Shown piece by piece: positions 26,644-35,812 of a stretch of DNA of 43,702 nt (position 1 is the stretch's first letter; each line of letters opens with the position of its first letter). The notes below the pieces were generated by a model, which did not search any database, was not told where the DNA came from, and worked only from the letters and a program-made list of their open reading frames with translations. The translations under genes and the position numbers were made by a program. The stretch is from positions 1 to 43,702 of IMG/VR virus record IMGVR_UViG_3300033182_000812; one strand, given 5' to 3'. Origin of the DNA: a virus.

Positions 26644-27693
26644 ATGGGTCAGTATGTTAAGAAGGCACTCGTTCTGGGTGCTGGTGGTTTCATTGGAAGT
26701 CATATGGTTAAACGTCTTCGTTCAGAAGGCTACTGGGTGCGTGGTGTAGATCTTAAGCGTCCAGAGTATTCTCCCACTGAAGCAAACGAATTCGTTCGGG
26801 GAGATCTTCGTGATGAAGATTTCGTTCGTCGTGTTCTTGAATACAAGGGAGACCGAGGCAACTTCTATAATTCAGTTCCTTATCGCTATATCCAACCTTT
26901 TGATGAGATCTATCAGTTCGCTGCTGATATGGGTGGTGCAGGTTTCGTTTTCACTGGAGAGAACGATGCAGACATCATGCACAACTCTGTTACCATTAAT
27001 TTGAACGTTCTTGAAATGCAACGTCAGATGAATGAAAGAGTTGGTAAGAATGTAACTAAGATTTTCTATTCTGGATCTGCTTGCATGTATCCAGAGCACA
27101 ATCAACTGGATCCTGATAACCCTGACTGCCGTGAAGAATCCGCATACCCCGCTAACCCCGATTCTGAATATGGATGGGAAAAACTATTCTCTGAGCGCCT
27201 TTATTTTGCATACCATCGCAATTATGGTATTCCTGTTCGTGTTACCAGGTATCATAATATTTTTGGTCCAGAAGGAACCTGGGACGGTGGAAGAGAGAAG
27301 GCACCAGCTGCAATCTGCCGTAAAGTCGCTCTCCTCCCAGAGGACGGTGGATCCATTGAGGTGTGGGGAGACGGCCTACAAACTCGTTCCTTCCTGTACA
27401 TTGACGAATGCATTGAAGCGTCTAGACGATTGATGGACTCTAACTTCATTGGACCTGTGAATATTGGTTCTGAGGAGATGGTCACTATCAACCAACTGGT
27501 AGACACTGCTGCTCGTGTTGCAGGTAAGAACGTAGAGAAGAATCATATTGATGGTCCTCTGGGTGTTCGTGGACGTAACTCCAACAATGATGTAGTTCGT
27601 AGGGAACTCGGATGGGATTATTCCCAGACTCTTGAGGAAGGTATTCGTAAAACTTACACTTGGATTCAAGAACAAATTCGTAAGAGTGCTTGA
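26644..27693 (+). CDS. GDP-mannose 3,5-epimerase-like sugar epimerase
   Basis: The frame extends upstream into the promoter; ATG 26644 gives 349 aa. The Rossmann motif GAGGFIGSHMVKRLR is at about 11-25. The catalytic SGSACMYPE ... YGWEKLFSE supplies the S and Y-x-x-x-K triad, and RYHNIFGPEGTWDGGREKAP is characteristic of GDP-mannose 3,5-epimerase. By family it forms GDP-L-galactose from GDP-mannose; a related 4,6-modifying activity cannot be excluded. It is the first gene of the glycan operon, making the activated sugar for the downstream transferases. Confidence 0.8.
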   Translation: MGQYVKKALVLGAGGFIGSHMVKRLRSEGYWVRGVDLKRPEYSPTEANEFVRGDLRDEDFVRRVLEYKGDRGNFYNSVPYRYIQPFDEIYQFAADMGGAGFVFTGENDADIMHNSVTINLNVLEMQRQMNERVGKNVTKIFYSGSACMYPEHNQLDPDNPDCREESAYPANPDSEYGWEKLFSERLYFAYHRNYGIPVRVTRYHNIFGPEGTWDGGREKAPAAICRKVALLPEDGGSIEVWGDGLQTRSFLYIDECIEASRRLMDSNFIGPVNIGSEEMVTINQLVDTAARVAGKNVEKNHIDGPLGVRGRNSNNDVVRRELGWDYSQTLEEGIRKTYTWIQEQIRKSA

Positions 27694-27698
27694 TTAGT

Positions 27699-28529
27699 AT
27701 GCGGAAAAAAATCAATCTAGTTGACAGTACCTTCAGTCATTTGACTGGAGGTCTTCTTCCTGAACCGAATAAAGGGTATTCTGTTCACGCCAAAGTATCA
27801 AATTATATTGAGTGGGTTACTGATGGTAGTGGGGAAGGTATCTTCTATACCGATGCCAGAATTCCAGAAGCATTTGGTGATAACTCAGATCAACCAAAGT
27901 ATGCATGGATTCTTGAGTCCGAATCAATTAACCCTGCCCTTGCACAATGGTTTGAGAATAATCTTGACAAGTGTCTAGAGAAGTTTGATATGATTTTTAC
28001 ATATCAAACCAAGTATCAGAACATCAGTCCCAAGATTAAATGGTGTGCTGCTCAGGGTTACTGGATTAAAGATCCTAGGGTTTGTGATAAAACCAAGATG
28101 ATCTCCATGATTGCAAGTAATAAAAACTTCTGCAAAGGACATGCAGACAGACTCAAGTGGGTGGAGCGACTAAAGGATCAAGTTGATTTTTATGGTGCTG
28201 GAACCAAGTGGATTGATTACAAAGAAGAAGGCCTTTGTGATTATATGTTCTCCATTGCAATTGAGAACGGACAGGTTGGTGGATACTTCACTGAGAAACT
28301 CCTAGATTGCTTTGCTACTGGCACAATTCCAGTCTATATGGGTGCTCCAGACGTTGGAGACTTCTTTAATAAGGATGGAATTATTGATTTGACCGAAGAG
28401 TTTTATATTTCTGATGAACTCTACTACAGTAAGATGGATGCAATCCTAGAGAATTTAGAAAAGACAAAACAGTTTGATGTTCTTGAAGACTTTATCTATT
28501 TGAATTATTTGAAAGATATCTATGAGTAA
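27699..28529 (+). CDS. GT10-type (alpha-1,3-fucosyltransferase-like) glycosyltransferase
   Basis: ATG 27699 gives 276 aa. The C-terminal half has FSIAIENGQVGGYFTEKLLD followed by CFATGTIPVYMGAP (about 187-220), the GT10 donor-site motif (E-N ... Y-x-T-E-K-L ... G-x-x-P-x-Y-x-G-A-P). No membrane anchor is present, so it is a soluble cytoplasmic enzyme. It probably transfers fucose or a similar 6-deoxyhexose from its GDP form, consistent with the GDP-sugar epimerase upstream. It overlaps the next gene by eight bases. Confidence 0.78.
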   Translation: MRKKINLVDSTFSHLTGGLLPEPNKGYSVHAKVSNYIEWVTDGSGEGIFYTDARIPEAFGDNSDQPKYAWILESESINPALAQWFENNLDKCLEKFDMIFTYQTKYQNISPKIKWCAAQGYWIKDPRVCDKTKMISMIASNKNFCKGHADRLKWVERLKDQVDFYGAGTKWIDYKEEGLCDYMFSIAIENGQVGGYFTEKLLDCFATGTIPVYMGAPDVGDFFNKDGIIDLTEEFYISDELYYSKMDAILENLEKTKQFDVLEDFIYLNYLKDIYE

Positions 28530-28860
28530 GAAGTATATTTTTGATCTAGATCATACTCTCTGCGATACTAAGAAGGGGGAGGATGGTAAATGGGATTACT
28601 ATAATGCAGTCCCATTTTATGATAGAATAGAAGTTGTTAACTCACTGTGGGAAAGTGGAAACACTATAGTCATAGAAACTGCAAGAGGTTGTGGATCTAA
28701 AATCAATCATTATGTTGAGACTTTTGATCAACTTCGCTCCTGGGGACTTAAGTTTCATACACTTAGAACTGGTGTAAAATTTTCTGCTGATTATTATATT
28801 GACGATAAAGCGATAAACTCTGAGGATTTCTTCAATGGCAAGTCTACAATCTCTGATTAA
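28522..28860 (+). CDS. HAD-family phosphatase, capsule-biosynthesis type
   Basis: A 112-aa short HAD protein. FDLDHTLCDT (7-16) is the nucleophile motif I. IVIETARGCGSK holds the motif II Thr region. YYIDDKAINSEDF near the end is motif IV. It has no cap domain, like small HAD enzymes found in polysaccharide clusters that remove phosphate from sugar or alcohol phosphates. Substrate unknown. It overlaps the next gene by 26 bases. Confidence 0.72.
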   Translation: MSKKYIFDLDHTLCDTKKGEDGKWDYYNAVPFYDRIEVVNSLWESGNTIVIETARGCGSKINHYVETFDQLRSWGLKFHTLRTGVKFSADYYIDDKAINSEDFFNGKSTISD

Positions 28861-31324
28861 AAAGTCTCCTTCTTTTGTTCAAAAGGTCTACTACGATCTG
28901 GTTCCATTCTCTAAGAGGTATGGAAAAGTTTTCAATGAGACCTATGACTTTCTTCTTGAGAGTGAAAAGTGGAGTAGAGAGAAACTAGAAGAGTATCAAC
29001 TTCAGGAGTTTAAGAAGTTGATACAGCACTGCTATGAGAATGTACCTTATTATACTCGGGTCTTTAATGATAGGGGATTGACTCCTGATGATTTTCAATC
29101 CTTGTCTGACGTTACTAAACTTCCTTTTCTTACCAAAGACATCATCAGAGAGAATCTCAATGATTTGATTGCCACAAACATGAGAGATCAAAAGTCCTAT
29201 GAGTTTAGGACTAGTGGGTCTACTGGTAAGAAGTTGGTCTTTTATGGCACTGATGAGGCATATAAAAAAGAAGCAGCATTTGTCCTTAGGGCATATGAAA
29301 AGCACGGAGCAAAACTCTATGACGAACCAAGTGTTTGGTTGCGTAGATATGTGCCTGTAGATAGAGATTCTGACCTTTGGTATTATGACTATGAGTTGAA
29401 GCGACTTTATATGTCTGCTTATCACTTAAATGATAATACTATTCAGGAGTATGTTGATACAATCAATAAGAAGAAGTATCATACTCTTGTTGCTTATCCT
29501 TCTAGCATCTATGTTCTTGCTTGTCTGTGTGAAGAGCATGGTTTGAAACTCAAGCACATTAAAAAGATTCATGTGTCTTCTGAGATGATGCTGCCTGAGT
29601 GGAAGCGAAAGGTTGAAGAAGTATTTGGTATTGTCCCAGTTGCACACTATGGTGCGATTGAAAAGGTCTGCTTCATGAATCAACTTGAAGATAGTGACAA
29701 GTATTATGAGAATCTCCAGTATGGTGTCACTGAATATCTTGACGATGGAAATGGTAATCACACAATCGTTGCCACTGGATTCTTAAACTACTACATGCCC
29801 TTTCTCAGATACAAGACTGAGGATAGTGTTGTGCTGAATCCTGATGTTGGTGACTTTGATAAGGTATTGTCTATCAATGGAAGGACCAGTGATATTCTGA
29901 TTTCAGAAGATGGGTCTAGACTCCCTGGTGTTAACTTCTATAGTTGGATTGATAAAAGAGTTCCTGGAGTTTCAATGTTCCAGATTGTCCAGAAGAACAG
30001 AAAGGACATCGTTTTTAGTTTTGTTGGAAGTCAAAGGTATAGTGAAGAGACTATTCATCAGATTCGTGAAGGCTTGACCTCTAGACTTGGCAATCTTAAT
30101 TTTACTATTAATAAGGTAAGGGAGATTAAGAGAAACGAATCTACAGGAAAGATTAGGTGCATTGTCAATGACATTTTGAAGAAGACTTCTAGTAAGGAAT
30201 TATACAATCAGTTGTATGACCTGAAGAAACAGAATGGTACTCACTCACCAAGCATCAATACAATTATTGAAAACATTCCTGAGATTCAGTGTAATATTGA
30301 TGCCTGCTTCTTGAGTAATCCTTATGCCACAGACTTATTCCTCAAGAAATTCAATGAGGATTTGATTGTTCCCAATAACATTAGAAACTATCTGGAGTTG
30401 TATCCTCAACAAAACAAATTTGTTTCTAAGAAGATCTCTGATTATATTGGTGTTCCTTCTGAGAATATCTTGGTTGGTAATGGTGCCATTGAGATTATTG
30501 AGAAAGTCATGAATAATATGACTGGCAAGATGTTGTTGGGTCTTCCCACATTCTCCTCTTACTATGAATTCAATAAGGAATGTGAAATTATTCAGAGTGA
30601 AAAGCAACTTCTTACTTCCGATGATGTAATCTCTGAAATCAATCGGACACAATCAAATAATCTTCTTCTAGTTAATCCTAACAATCCTACAGGACATTAC
30701 ATTCCAAAGGATCAACTTAGAGTGATTCTTGAAAATCTAAAGCATCTTGACACGATCATTGTTGATGAAAGTTTCATTCACTTCTCAACAAAAGAAAATC
30801 CAAACTCAACATCCGTTGGTGATTTGGCTACTACTTATCCTAACCTTGTAGTTATTAAGAGTATGTCAAAGGATTTTGGTATTGCTGGAATCCGATGTGG
30901 ATATGCTATAATGTCTAAGGATAAAGTTGCGTATTCTATTGATAAAGGATTCCTTTGGAATTCTAATGGTATCTCCGAATACTTCTTCAGTCTCCTCTCT
31001 GACAAGCAGTTCATTGAAGAATATGAGAAAACTCGCATTCAGTTCTTGAATGAGTTTGATGAATTCTATGAGCAACTAAAGACCATCAATGCTATTGAAG
31101 TCTATCCTTCTAAAACTAATTTCTTCCTCATTGACCTTAAGACTAAGAAGTCATTTGACTTTGTGTGTTGGATGTTGATTGAAAAGGGAATCTATGTTAG
31201 GAGTATGGACGACAAGATTGGAATGGGAATTGACACTGATACGTTTGTCAGAATTGCTGGAAAGACCCAAGAGGAAAACAACTACATAGTAAAGTCTATT
31301 AAAGAATTTGTTGGTGACTCTTAA
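28835..31324 (+). CDS. Fusion of PaaK/CapK-like adenylate-forming enzyme and HisC-like aminotransferase
   Basis: An 829-aa protein. Residues 1-440 match phenylacetate-CoA ligase/CapK proteins: phosphate-binding RTSGSTGKKLVFYG (about 125-138), HYGAIEKVC, GRTSDILI. Residues about 490-829 form a class I/II PLP aminotransferase like histidinol-phosphate aminotransferase: NPNNPTGHY, DESFIHF, and SMSKDFGIAGIRCGYA with the PLP lysine at about 679. The linker (445-485) is polar. CapK-type proteins are usual in glycan clusters; fusion to an aminotransferase suggests activation or attachment of an amino acid or amino-sugar decoration. The coupled chemistry is inference. Confidence 0.78.
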   Translation: MASLQSLIKKSPSFVQKVYYDLVPFSKRYGKVFNETYDFLLESEKWSREKLEEYQLQEFKKLIQHCYENVPYYTRVFNDRGLTPDDFQSLSDVTKLPFLTKDIIRENLNDLIATNMRDQKSYEFRTSGSTGKKLVFYGTDEAYKKEAAFVLRAYEKHGAKLYDEPSVWLRRYVPVDRDSDLWYYDYELKRLYMSAYHLNDNTIQEYVDTINKKKYHTLVAYPSSIYVLACLCEEHGLKLKHIKKIHVSSEMMLPEWKRKVEEVFGIVPVAHYGAIEKVCFMNQLEDSDKYYENLQYGVTEYLDDGNGNHTIVATGFLNYYMPFLRYKTEDSVVLNPDVGDFDKVLSINGRTSDILISEDGSRLPGVNFYSWIDKRVPGVSMFQIVQKNRKDIVFSFVGSQRYSEETIHQIREGLTSRLGNLNFTINKVREIKRNESTGKIRCIVNDILKKTSSKELYNQLYDLKKQNGTHSPSINTIIENIPEIQCNIDACFLSNPYATDLFLKKFNEDLIVPNNIRNYLELYPQQNKFVSKKISDYIGVPSENILVGNGAIEIIEKVMNNMTGKMLLGLPTFSSYYEFNKECEIIQSEKQLLTSDDVISEINRTQSNNLLLVNPNNPTGHYIPKDQLRVILENLKHLDTIIVDESFIHFSTKENPNSTSVGDLATTYPNLVVIKSMSKDFGIAGIRCGYAIMSKDKVAYSIDKGFLWNSNGISEYFFSLLSDKQFIEEYEKTRIQFLNEFDEFYEQLKTINAIEVYPSKTNFFLIDLKTKKSFDFVCWMLIEKGIYVRSMDDKIGMGIDTDTFVRIAGKTQEENNYIVKSIKEFVGDS

Positions 31325-31327
31325 GTT

Positions 31328-32551
31328 ATGAATATTAGTTTTATTGGATTGGGAAAACTTGGATTACCTCTTGCATGTTGCTTAGCAGAATCAGGTAATA
31401 AAGTTCTTGGTATTGATAAGAATCAATACTTCATTAATAAACTGAATAACAAAGAACTTCCATTCTTTGAACCAGGGCTTGATGAGATTTTTCCTAGTCC
31501 AAATCTAATTGGATTTACTGATTCATACGAAAGTATTTTTTCAGATACTGACGCCACCATTATCTTGGTAAACACCCAAGATCAAAATGGTGGATATTCT
31601 TCTTTAATTGTAGAGAAAGTATTAGAAGAGTTCTCTCAGTATCTTAAGGAATCGGATAAAGATTATCACCTTGTAGTTCTTTCCTCTACTGTTCTTCCTG
31701 GGACTATCAATAAACTTATTAGTTTGATTGAGGAGATCTCTGGTAGAAAGTATGGTGAGGGGTTTGGATTCTCATACGTTCCTGACTTTGTTAAGTTGGG
31801 TAATGTGATTCAGGATTTCAAAAACCCTGAGTTCTTTATGATCGGATCTAATAATGAAAGAGATTTTTCTCTGACTAAATCCATTTGGCATACTTTCCAT
31901 GCTAACAATCCACCAGAAAGAAGTCTGACTCTTGAGGAGTCCGAGGTTGCTAAGGTGGCACTGAATGGTTATCTTGTCCATAAGATTACCTATGCAAACT
32001 TCTTAGGTGAACTTTGCAACGGAATGGAAAATGTTGATGTTCACAATATCACAAAGACCATTGGACTTGACAAACGAATCTCTCCATATTTCTTTGGGTA
32101 TGGTACTCCATACGGTGGAACTTGTTTTCCTAGGGACACGACAGCATTCATTAAGTTCTCAGAAGACAGAGGAAAGACCGCCAAGCATCTGCTGTTTGCT
32201 GAAGAAGTAAACGAGATGGTCTATGATAGTATTGTTGAAAACTTGCAACAATACAATAAGATTTCTATTCTTGGTATTTCATTTAAACCAAACTCTCCAG
32301 TTACTGTTGGATCTCCATCAGTTAGACTTCTGAGTATGCTAGAAGGAAAAGAAATTTTATGTCATGATTACATTGACGAGACATTTGAGAACTTACAGAT
32401 ATTTCAAAACCTAACTGTCAATAAGTATGATGATGTCCAGAAATGTCTTGATGATTCTGAAGTTGCAGTGATAATGCATCCAGATAAAAGATATGCTGAG
32501 TATGATTATTCAAATGTTAATGTAGTTGATTACTGGGGAGTTATAAAATGA
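31328..32551 (+). CDS. Nucleotide-sugar 6-dehydrogenase (UDP-glucose/GDP-mannose dehydrogenase family)
   Basis: A 407-aa protein. NAD-binding GLGKLGLPLACCLAESG is at 7-23. The central ESEVAKVALNGYLVHKITYAN helix bears the conserved Lys and Asn. The active-site Cys lies in YGGTCFPRDT (about C266), and the C-terminal domain carries GISFKPNSPV. It oxidises an NDP-hexose to the uronate. Whether it uses UDP- or GDP-sugars cannot be read. It overlaps the FkbM gene by ATGA. Confidence 0.88.
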   Translation: MNISFIGLGKLGLPLACCLAESGNKVLGIDKNQYFINKLNNKELPFFEPGLDEIFPSPNLIGFTDSYESIFSDTDATIILVNTQDQNGGYSSLIVEKVLEEFSQYLKESDKDYHLVVLSSTVLPGTINKLISLIEEISGRKYGEGFGFSYVPDFVKLGNVIQDFKNPEFFMIGSNNERDFSLTKSIWHTFHANNPPERSLTLEESEVAKVALNGYLVHKITYANFLGELCNGMENVDVHNITKTIGLDKRISPYFFGYGTPYGGTCFPRDTTAFIKFSEDRGKTAKHLLFAEEVNEMVYDSIVENLQQYNKISILGISFKPNSPVTVGSPSVRLLSMLEGKEILCHDYIDETFENLQIFQNLTVNKYDDVQKCLDDSEVAVIMHPDKRYAEYDYSNVNVVDYWGVIK

Positions 32552-33291
32552 ACAGAACTGTAAGAAAGGTACTGAAGAATTTTCTTGATGAGAATGACAA
32601 GATTAAAGTACCAGAGAAACTTGACCGAGTGCTACTTGATATCGGCACTTCATACAATGCACCACACTCTCATGTGTGGACTAAAGAGACTGAAGATGTA
32701 TGTGTCTTTGCATTTGAACCAAACCCATTCAATCTTGAATGTGTAAAGTCTGGTAGGTGGTTAAATTCTTCCTGGCAGAATCCAATTCAACTAAATCCTG
32801 GTGTTCTTGGCAAAAAGGTTTTTCTTGTTGAATGTGCTCTGTCTGATGGAGACCCAAGATCCCTTGACTTCTATTGTGCTAAAGAAGATCCAGGAACTTC
32901 AAGCCTCTACAAACCAACCTATCTTGACGTTGACGAGAAAGTTCAGGTTCCAGTAATTTCACTGAAGTATTTCTTTGATCTGTTTCCTTGGGAGACCATT
33001 CCTTTCATTGAGCATGTGAAGATTGATGCACAGTCTTCTGATTTCAATATTGTAAAAGGTATGGGAGACTATATTAACAAGGTATTGTATCTTACTGTTG
33101 AATGCAATACTATTGATGATAACAATGTTCAGCAGTATGAAAATCCAGATGAAGATCCTGCCATGATGAAAGAGTACATTGAATCCTTTGGATTTGAATG
33201 TAAGAGATGGGGAAACAATGGAGTTTTCTATAACACAAACATGAAAGATTTGTGGGACGAGTTTGAATATTACTTCCTTGAAAGAGACTGA
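32548..33291 (+). CDS. FkbM-type methyltransferase
   Basis: A 247-aa protein. LLDIGTSYN (SAM-binding motif I) is followed by FAFEPNPFNL (motif II, acidic end), then VPVISLKYFFD and IEHVKIDAQSSDFNIVKGMG, the ordered motifs of the FkbM family, which O-methylates sugars. It fits methylation of a sugar in the phage-specified glycan. It is coupled by ATGA to the dehydrogenase and lies two bases from the next gene. Confidence 0.78.
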   Translation: MNRTVRKVLKNFLDENDKIKVPEKLDRVLLDIGTSYNAPHSHVWTKETEDVCVFAFEPNPFNLECVKSGRWLNSSWQNPIQLNPGVLGKKVFLVECALSDGDPRSLDFYCAKEDPGTSSLYKPTYLDVDEKVQVPVISLKYFFDLFPWETIPFIEHVKIDAQSSDFNIVKGMGDYINKVLYLTVECNTIDDNNVQQYENPDEDPAMMKEYIESFGFECKRWGNNGVFYNTNMKDLWDEFEYYFLERD

Positions 33292-33293
33292 TC

Positions 33294-34154
33294 ATGTCTG
33301 TTTACTTGACTACAAATACGGATGGATGGGACACTGAAGGTATTGGGTGTATATGTCAGTGGAACCTTTTATTGTTTTGTATCTCTAAAGATCTAGGAGT
33401 TAATCTTTCCATCCCTCCATACAAAAACATTGCACACTATAATTACACTTCATACTCTTCCGAGGAATGGAGTGGATCTTTTACTAAGTTCTTTAATTTT
33501 CCATATGAAACGAACTTTGACATTGAGTATGAGTTCAATGGTTCTTATGAAGATTTAAAAGTATTTGTTGAGGATAATAAAAACAAAGAAGAGAAGATTT
33601 TAGTCAATGTCCCTAAGATGTTCATTGTTGATCATGGGCAAAGTAATATCAATCGTTTCTTTGAGAAGCAGTATTTGAAAGAAATCAGAGATGGCCTTCA
33701 AGTTGATGGTACTTATTTTGAAGATGGTGTAGTGAATATATCTCTTCATATACGATCTAATAATGCAAATGATACAGACTTCTCAAACTTTAGAGAAGCA
33801 TTCGGAAGACATATTGATTCAACTAAATTCAAAACTTTGATTGGTGAATTGATTGGAAAGCATAAAGATGAACAAGTTCATTTGCATATCCACTCACAGG
33901 GGCAGATTGAGAACTTTTATGATATAATGGAACTATCTACAGAAAGTTTCAACATCACTTGTCATTTGAATGATCATCCAACAAAAGACATATACCATAT
34001 GTCTCATGCAGATTATTTGATTATGGCAAACAGTTCTTATAGTTGGATCTGTCACTTACTGAGTGGTAATCCAACTTATGTTAGGGATAACTTCTGGCAT
34101 TCTGTATATCCAAATGCTGTGTTCTTAGACTCAAATTATCAAATAAAATTATGA
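33294..34154 (+). CDS. Probable glycosyltransferase (fucosyltransferase-like fold), 286 aa
   Basis: NISLHIRSNNANDTDFSNF (about 148-166) resembles the H-x-R motif of GT11/GT23-type fucosyltransferases, though the usual R-R-G-D is degenerate (I-R-S-N). MSHADYLIMANSSYSWICHL (about 238-257) matches the C-terminal donor-site motif of GT11 proteins. No membrane segment is present. The overlap with a true GT11 gene downstream (ATGA) suggests ancient duplication. It may be an active transferase with altered specificity. Confidence 0.6.
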   Translation: MSVYLTTNTDGWDTEGIGCICQWNLLLFCISKDLGVNLSIPPYKNIAHYNYTSYSSEEWSGSFTKFFNFPYETNFDIEYEFNGSYEDLKVFVEDNKNKEEKILVNVPKMFIVDHGQSNINRFFEKQYLKEIRDGLQVDGTYFEDGVVNISLHIRSNNANDTDFSNFREAFGRHIDSTKFKTLIGELIGKHKDEQVHLHIHSQGQIENFYDIMELSTESFNITCHLNDHPTKDIYHMSHADYLIMANSSYSWICHLLSGNPTYVRDNFWHSVYPNAVFLDSNYQIKL

Positions 34155-35062
34155 TTTGTTACGATAGACTTGGTAGTAACGGAAGACTCGGCAATCAGAT
34201 GTTTCAGTATGCAGCACTTCGTGGTATTGCTGCTAACCGAAACTTTGATTGGTGCATTCCTCCAGAAGGATTTCCTTCACTAACAAACTATGGATTGTAT
34301 GATGCATTCAAACTGAAGAATCTTACTGAGAAAAATGTAGGAGTACTGAATCCTATTATCTCTAAGCAAGAGCAATTCAGTTTTTATAATCTTGCAAGTG
34401 CAAATAGAAATGTAAGGAATCGTATTGAGAGGTCTTATGAATTTGATGAAGATCTTTTCAATAATGTAGAGGATAATACAAACATTGATGGATTCTTTCA
34501 GTCAGAAAAATACTTCAAACATATTGAATCTGAGATTCGTGAAGACTTTGAGTTTGTGGATGGGATTCTAGAACCATGTAAAGAGTTCATGAAGCAGTTC
34601 TCTGAAGTTGTCTTTCTTCATGTCAGACGTGGTGATAATGTTGGTAGAGAAGATCTCTGTAGGATTCCTAAACTTGAAGGTTACTATGCTGATGCTCTGA
34701 CTCGTTTCAGTGATACTGCTGCGGTGTTGGTTTGCAGTGATGATATTGAGTGGTGCAAGGAACAATCCTTCTTCAATGATGAACGGTTCTTCCTTTCGGA
34801 AAACAATGAGAGATATAACTTCAAGTGTCTTGATGGTGATAATGTTCTTCGTAACTCTACCATCCCTTATGTTGATCTCTGCTTGATGAGTCTTTGTAAT
34901 GGCGGAATCATTCCAACCAGCACCTTGAGTTGGTGGGGTGCCTATTTGCAAAAAGATAGAACCAATCCCATAATTGTTCAAGACCCCTGGTTCGGTCCCA
35001 CTCTTGCATATAACAACACTAAGGATCTTATTCCTAGTGATTGGATTAAACTTTCCTGGTAA
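34151..35062 (+). CDS. GT11 alpha-1,2-fucosyltransferase-like (copy 1)
   Basis: A 303-aa protein. RLGSNGRLGNQMFQYAALRG (N-terminal motif of GT11), VFLHVRRGD (about 156-164, the H-x-R-R-G-D donor-binding motif), and PYVDLCLMSLCNGGIIPTST with LSWWGAYL near the C-terminus. It transfers L-fucose in alpha-1,2 linkage to galactose, as in H-antigen synthesis, by family. A second copy lies at 37631. The sugar donor could come from host GDP-fucose or the epimerases here. Confidence 0.88.
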   Translation: MICYDRLGSNGRLGNQMFQYAALRGIAANRNFDWCIPPEGFPSLTNYGLYDAFKLKNLTEKNVGVLNPIISKQEQFSFYNLASANRNVRNRIERSYEFDEDLFNNVEDNTNIDGFFQSEKYFKHIESEIREDFEFVDGILEPCKEFMKQFSEVVFLHVRRGDNVGREDLCRIPKLEGYYADALTRFSDTAAVLVCSDDIEWCKEQSFFNDERFFLSENNERYNFKCLDGDNVLRNSTIPYVDLCLMSLCNGGIIPTSTLSWWGAYLQKDRTNPIIVQDPWFGPTLAYNNTKDLIPSDWIKLSW

Positions 35063-35079
35063 ATTAATTTAGGTTTCTT

Positions 35080-35811
35080 ATGAAAATTTGTGTAATTACA
35101 ATTGCAACTGGAAGGTATATCCAGTTCGTAGAAAAACTTCTTGAGTCTATTGAGAACAACTTTTTAGTCGGTCATGATATCAGTTGCCTTCTGTTCACTG
35201 ATAATGATTTGGAAGAGGCATCAGATAACATTAAAGTCAGTAAGATTGAGCATAAGACTTGGCCCGAACCAGCACTGAAAAAGTATAATTACATTTACTC
35301 TGAGCGAGAGTATCTCAAGCAGTTTGACTATACTTATTTGTTTGATGCTGATGTCTACTTTGTGGACAAGGTTGCAGATGAGGTTCTTGGAGATCTGGTT
35401 GGTGTAATCCATCCATATAAGGTGCTTGAGGATAAGTCTGTATATCCTTATGAAGCAAGGAAAGAGTCTACTGCTTATGTTCCTGATGCTGACAGAAGTA
35501 AGTACTATGCCGCAGCATTTGCTGGTGGTAAGTCTGAGAAGTTCTTGGAGATGGCAAAGACTATTTCTGAACGAGTATCTGAAGATGAGAAGAATGGTAT
35601 CGTTGCAGTATGGCATGATGAAAGTCATCTGAACAAATACTTCAATGAGAATCCTCCGAAGGATCTTTCTCCAAGTTATATGTTCCCTGAGGAACTGGTA
35701 AATCATCCAAACTATCCTTGGAAACCCAAACTGATTGCTGTCAACAAGGATGCTTTTGATACTTCATTCAATCAAGAGAAGCGGGAACTGAATCAATACG
35801 GCAATATTTGA
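35080..35811 (+). CDS. GT6 glycosyltransferase, histo-blood-group ABO type
   Basis: A 243-aa protein. WPEPALKKYNYI, YLFDADVYFVD (D-x-D-type site, about 86-96), PYEARKESTAYVP, YYAAAFAGG and VWHDESHLNKYF (about 176-187) reproduce in order the signature segments of the ABO/alpha-1,3-galactosyltransferase family. It transfers Gal or GalNAc in alpha-1,3 linkage with retention, usually onto a fucosylated galactose. It lacks a membrane anchor. Two GT11 genes in the same operon could make the acceptor. Confidence 0.88.
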   Translation: MKICVITIATGRYIQFVEKLLESIENNFLVGHDISCLLFTDNDLEEASDNIKVSKIEHKTWPEPALKKYNYIYSEREYLKQFDYTYLFDADVYFVDKVADEVLGDLVGVIHPYKVLEDKSVYPYEARKESTAYVPDADRSKYYAAAFAGGKSEKFLEMAKTISERVSEDEKNGIVAVWHDESHLNKYFNENPPKDLSPSYMFPEELVNHPNYPWKPKLIAVNKDAFDTSFNQEKRELNQYGNI

Positions 35812-35812
35812 T

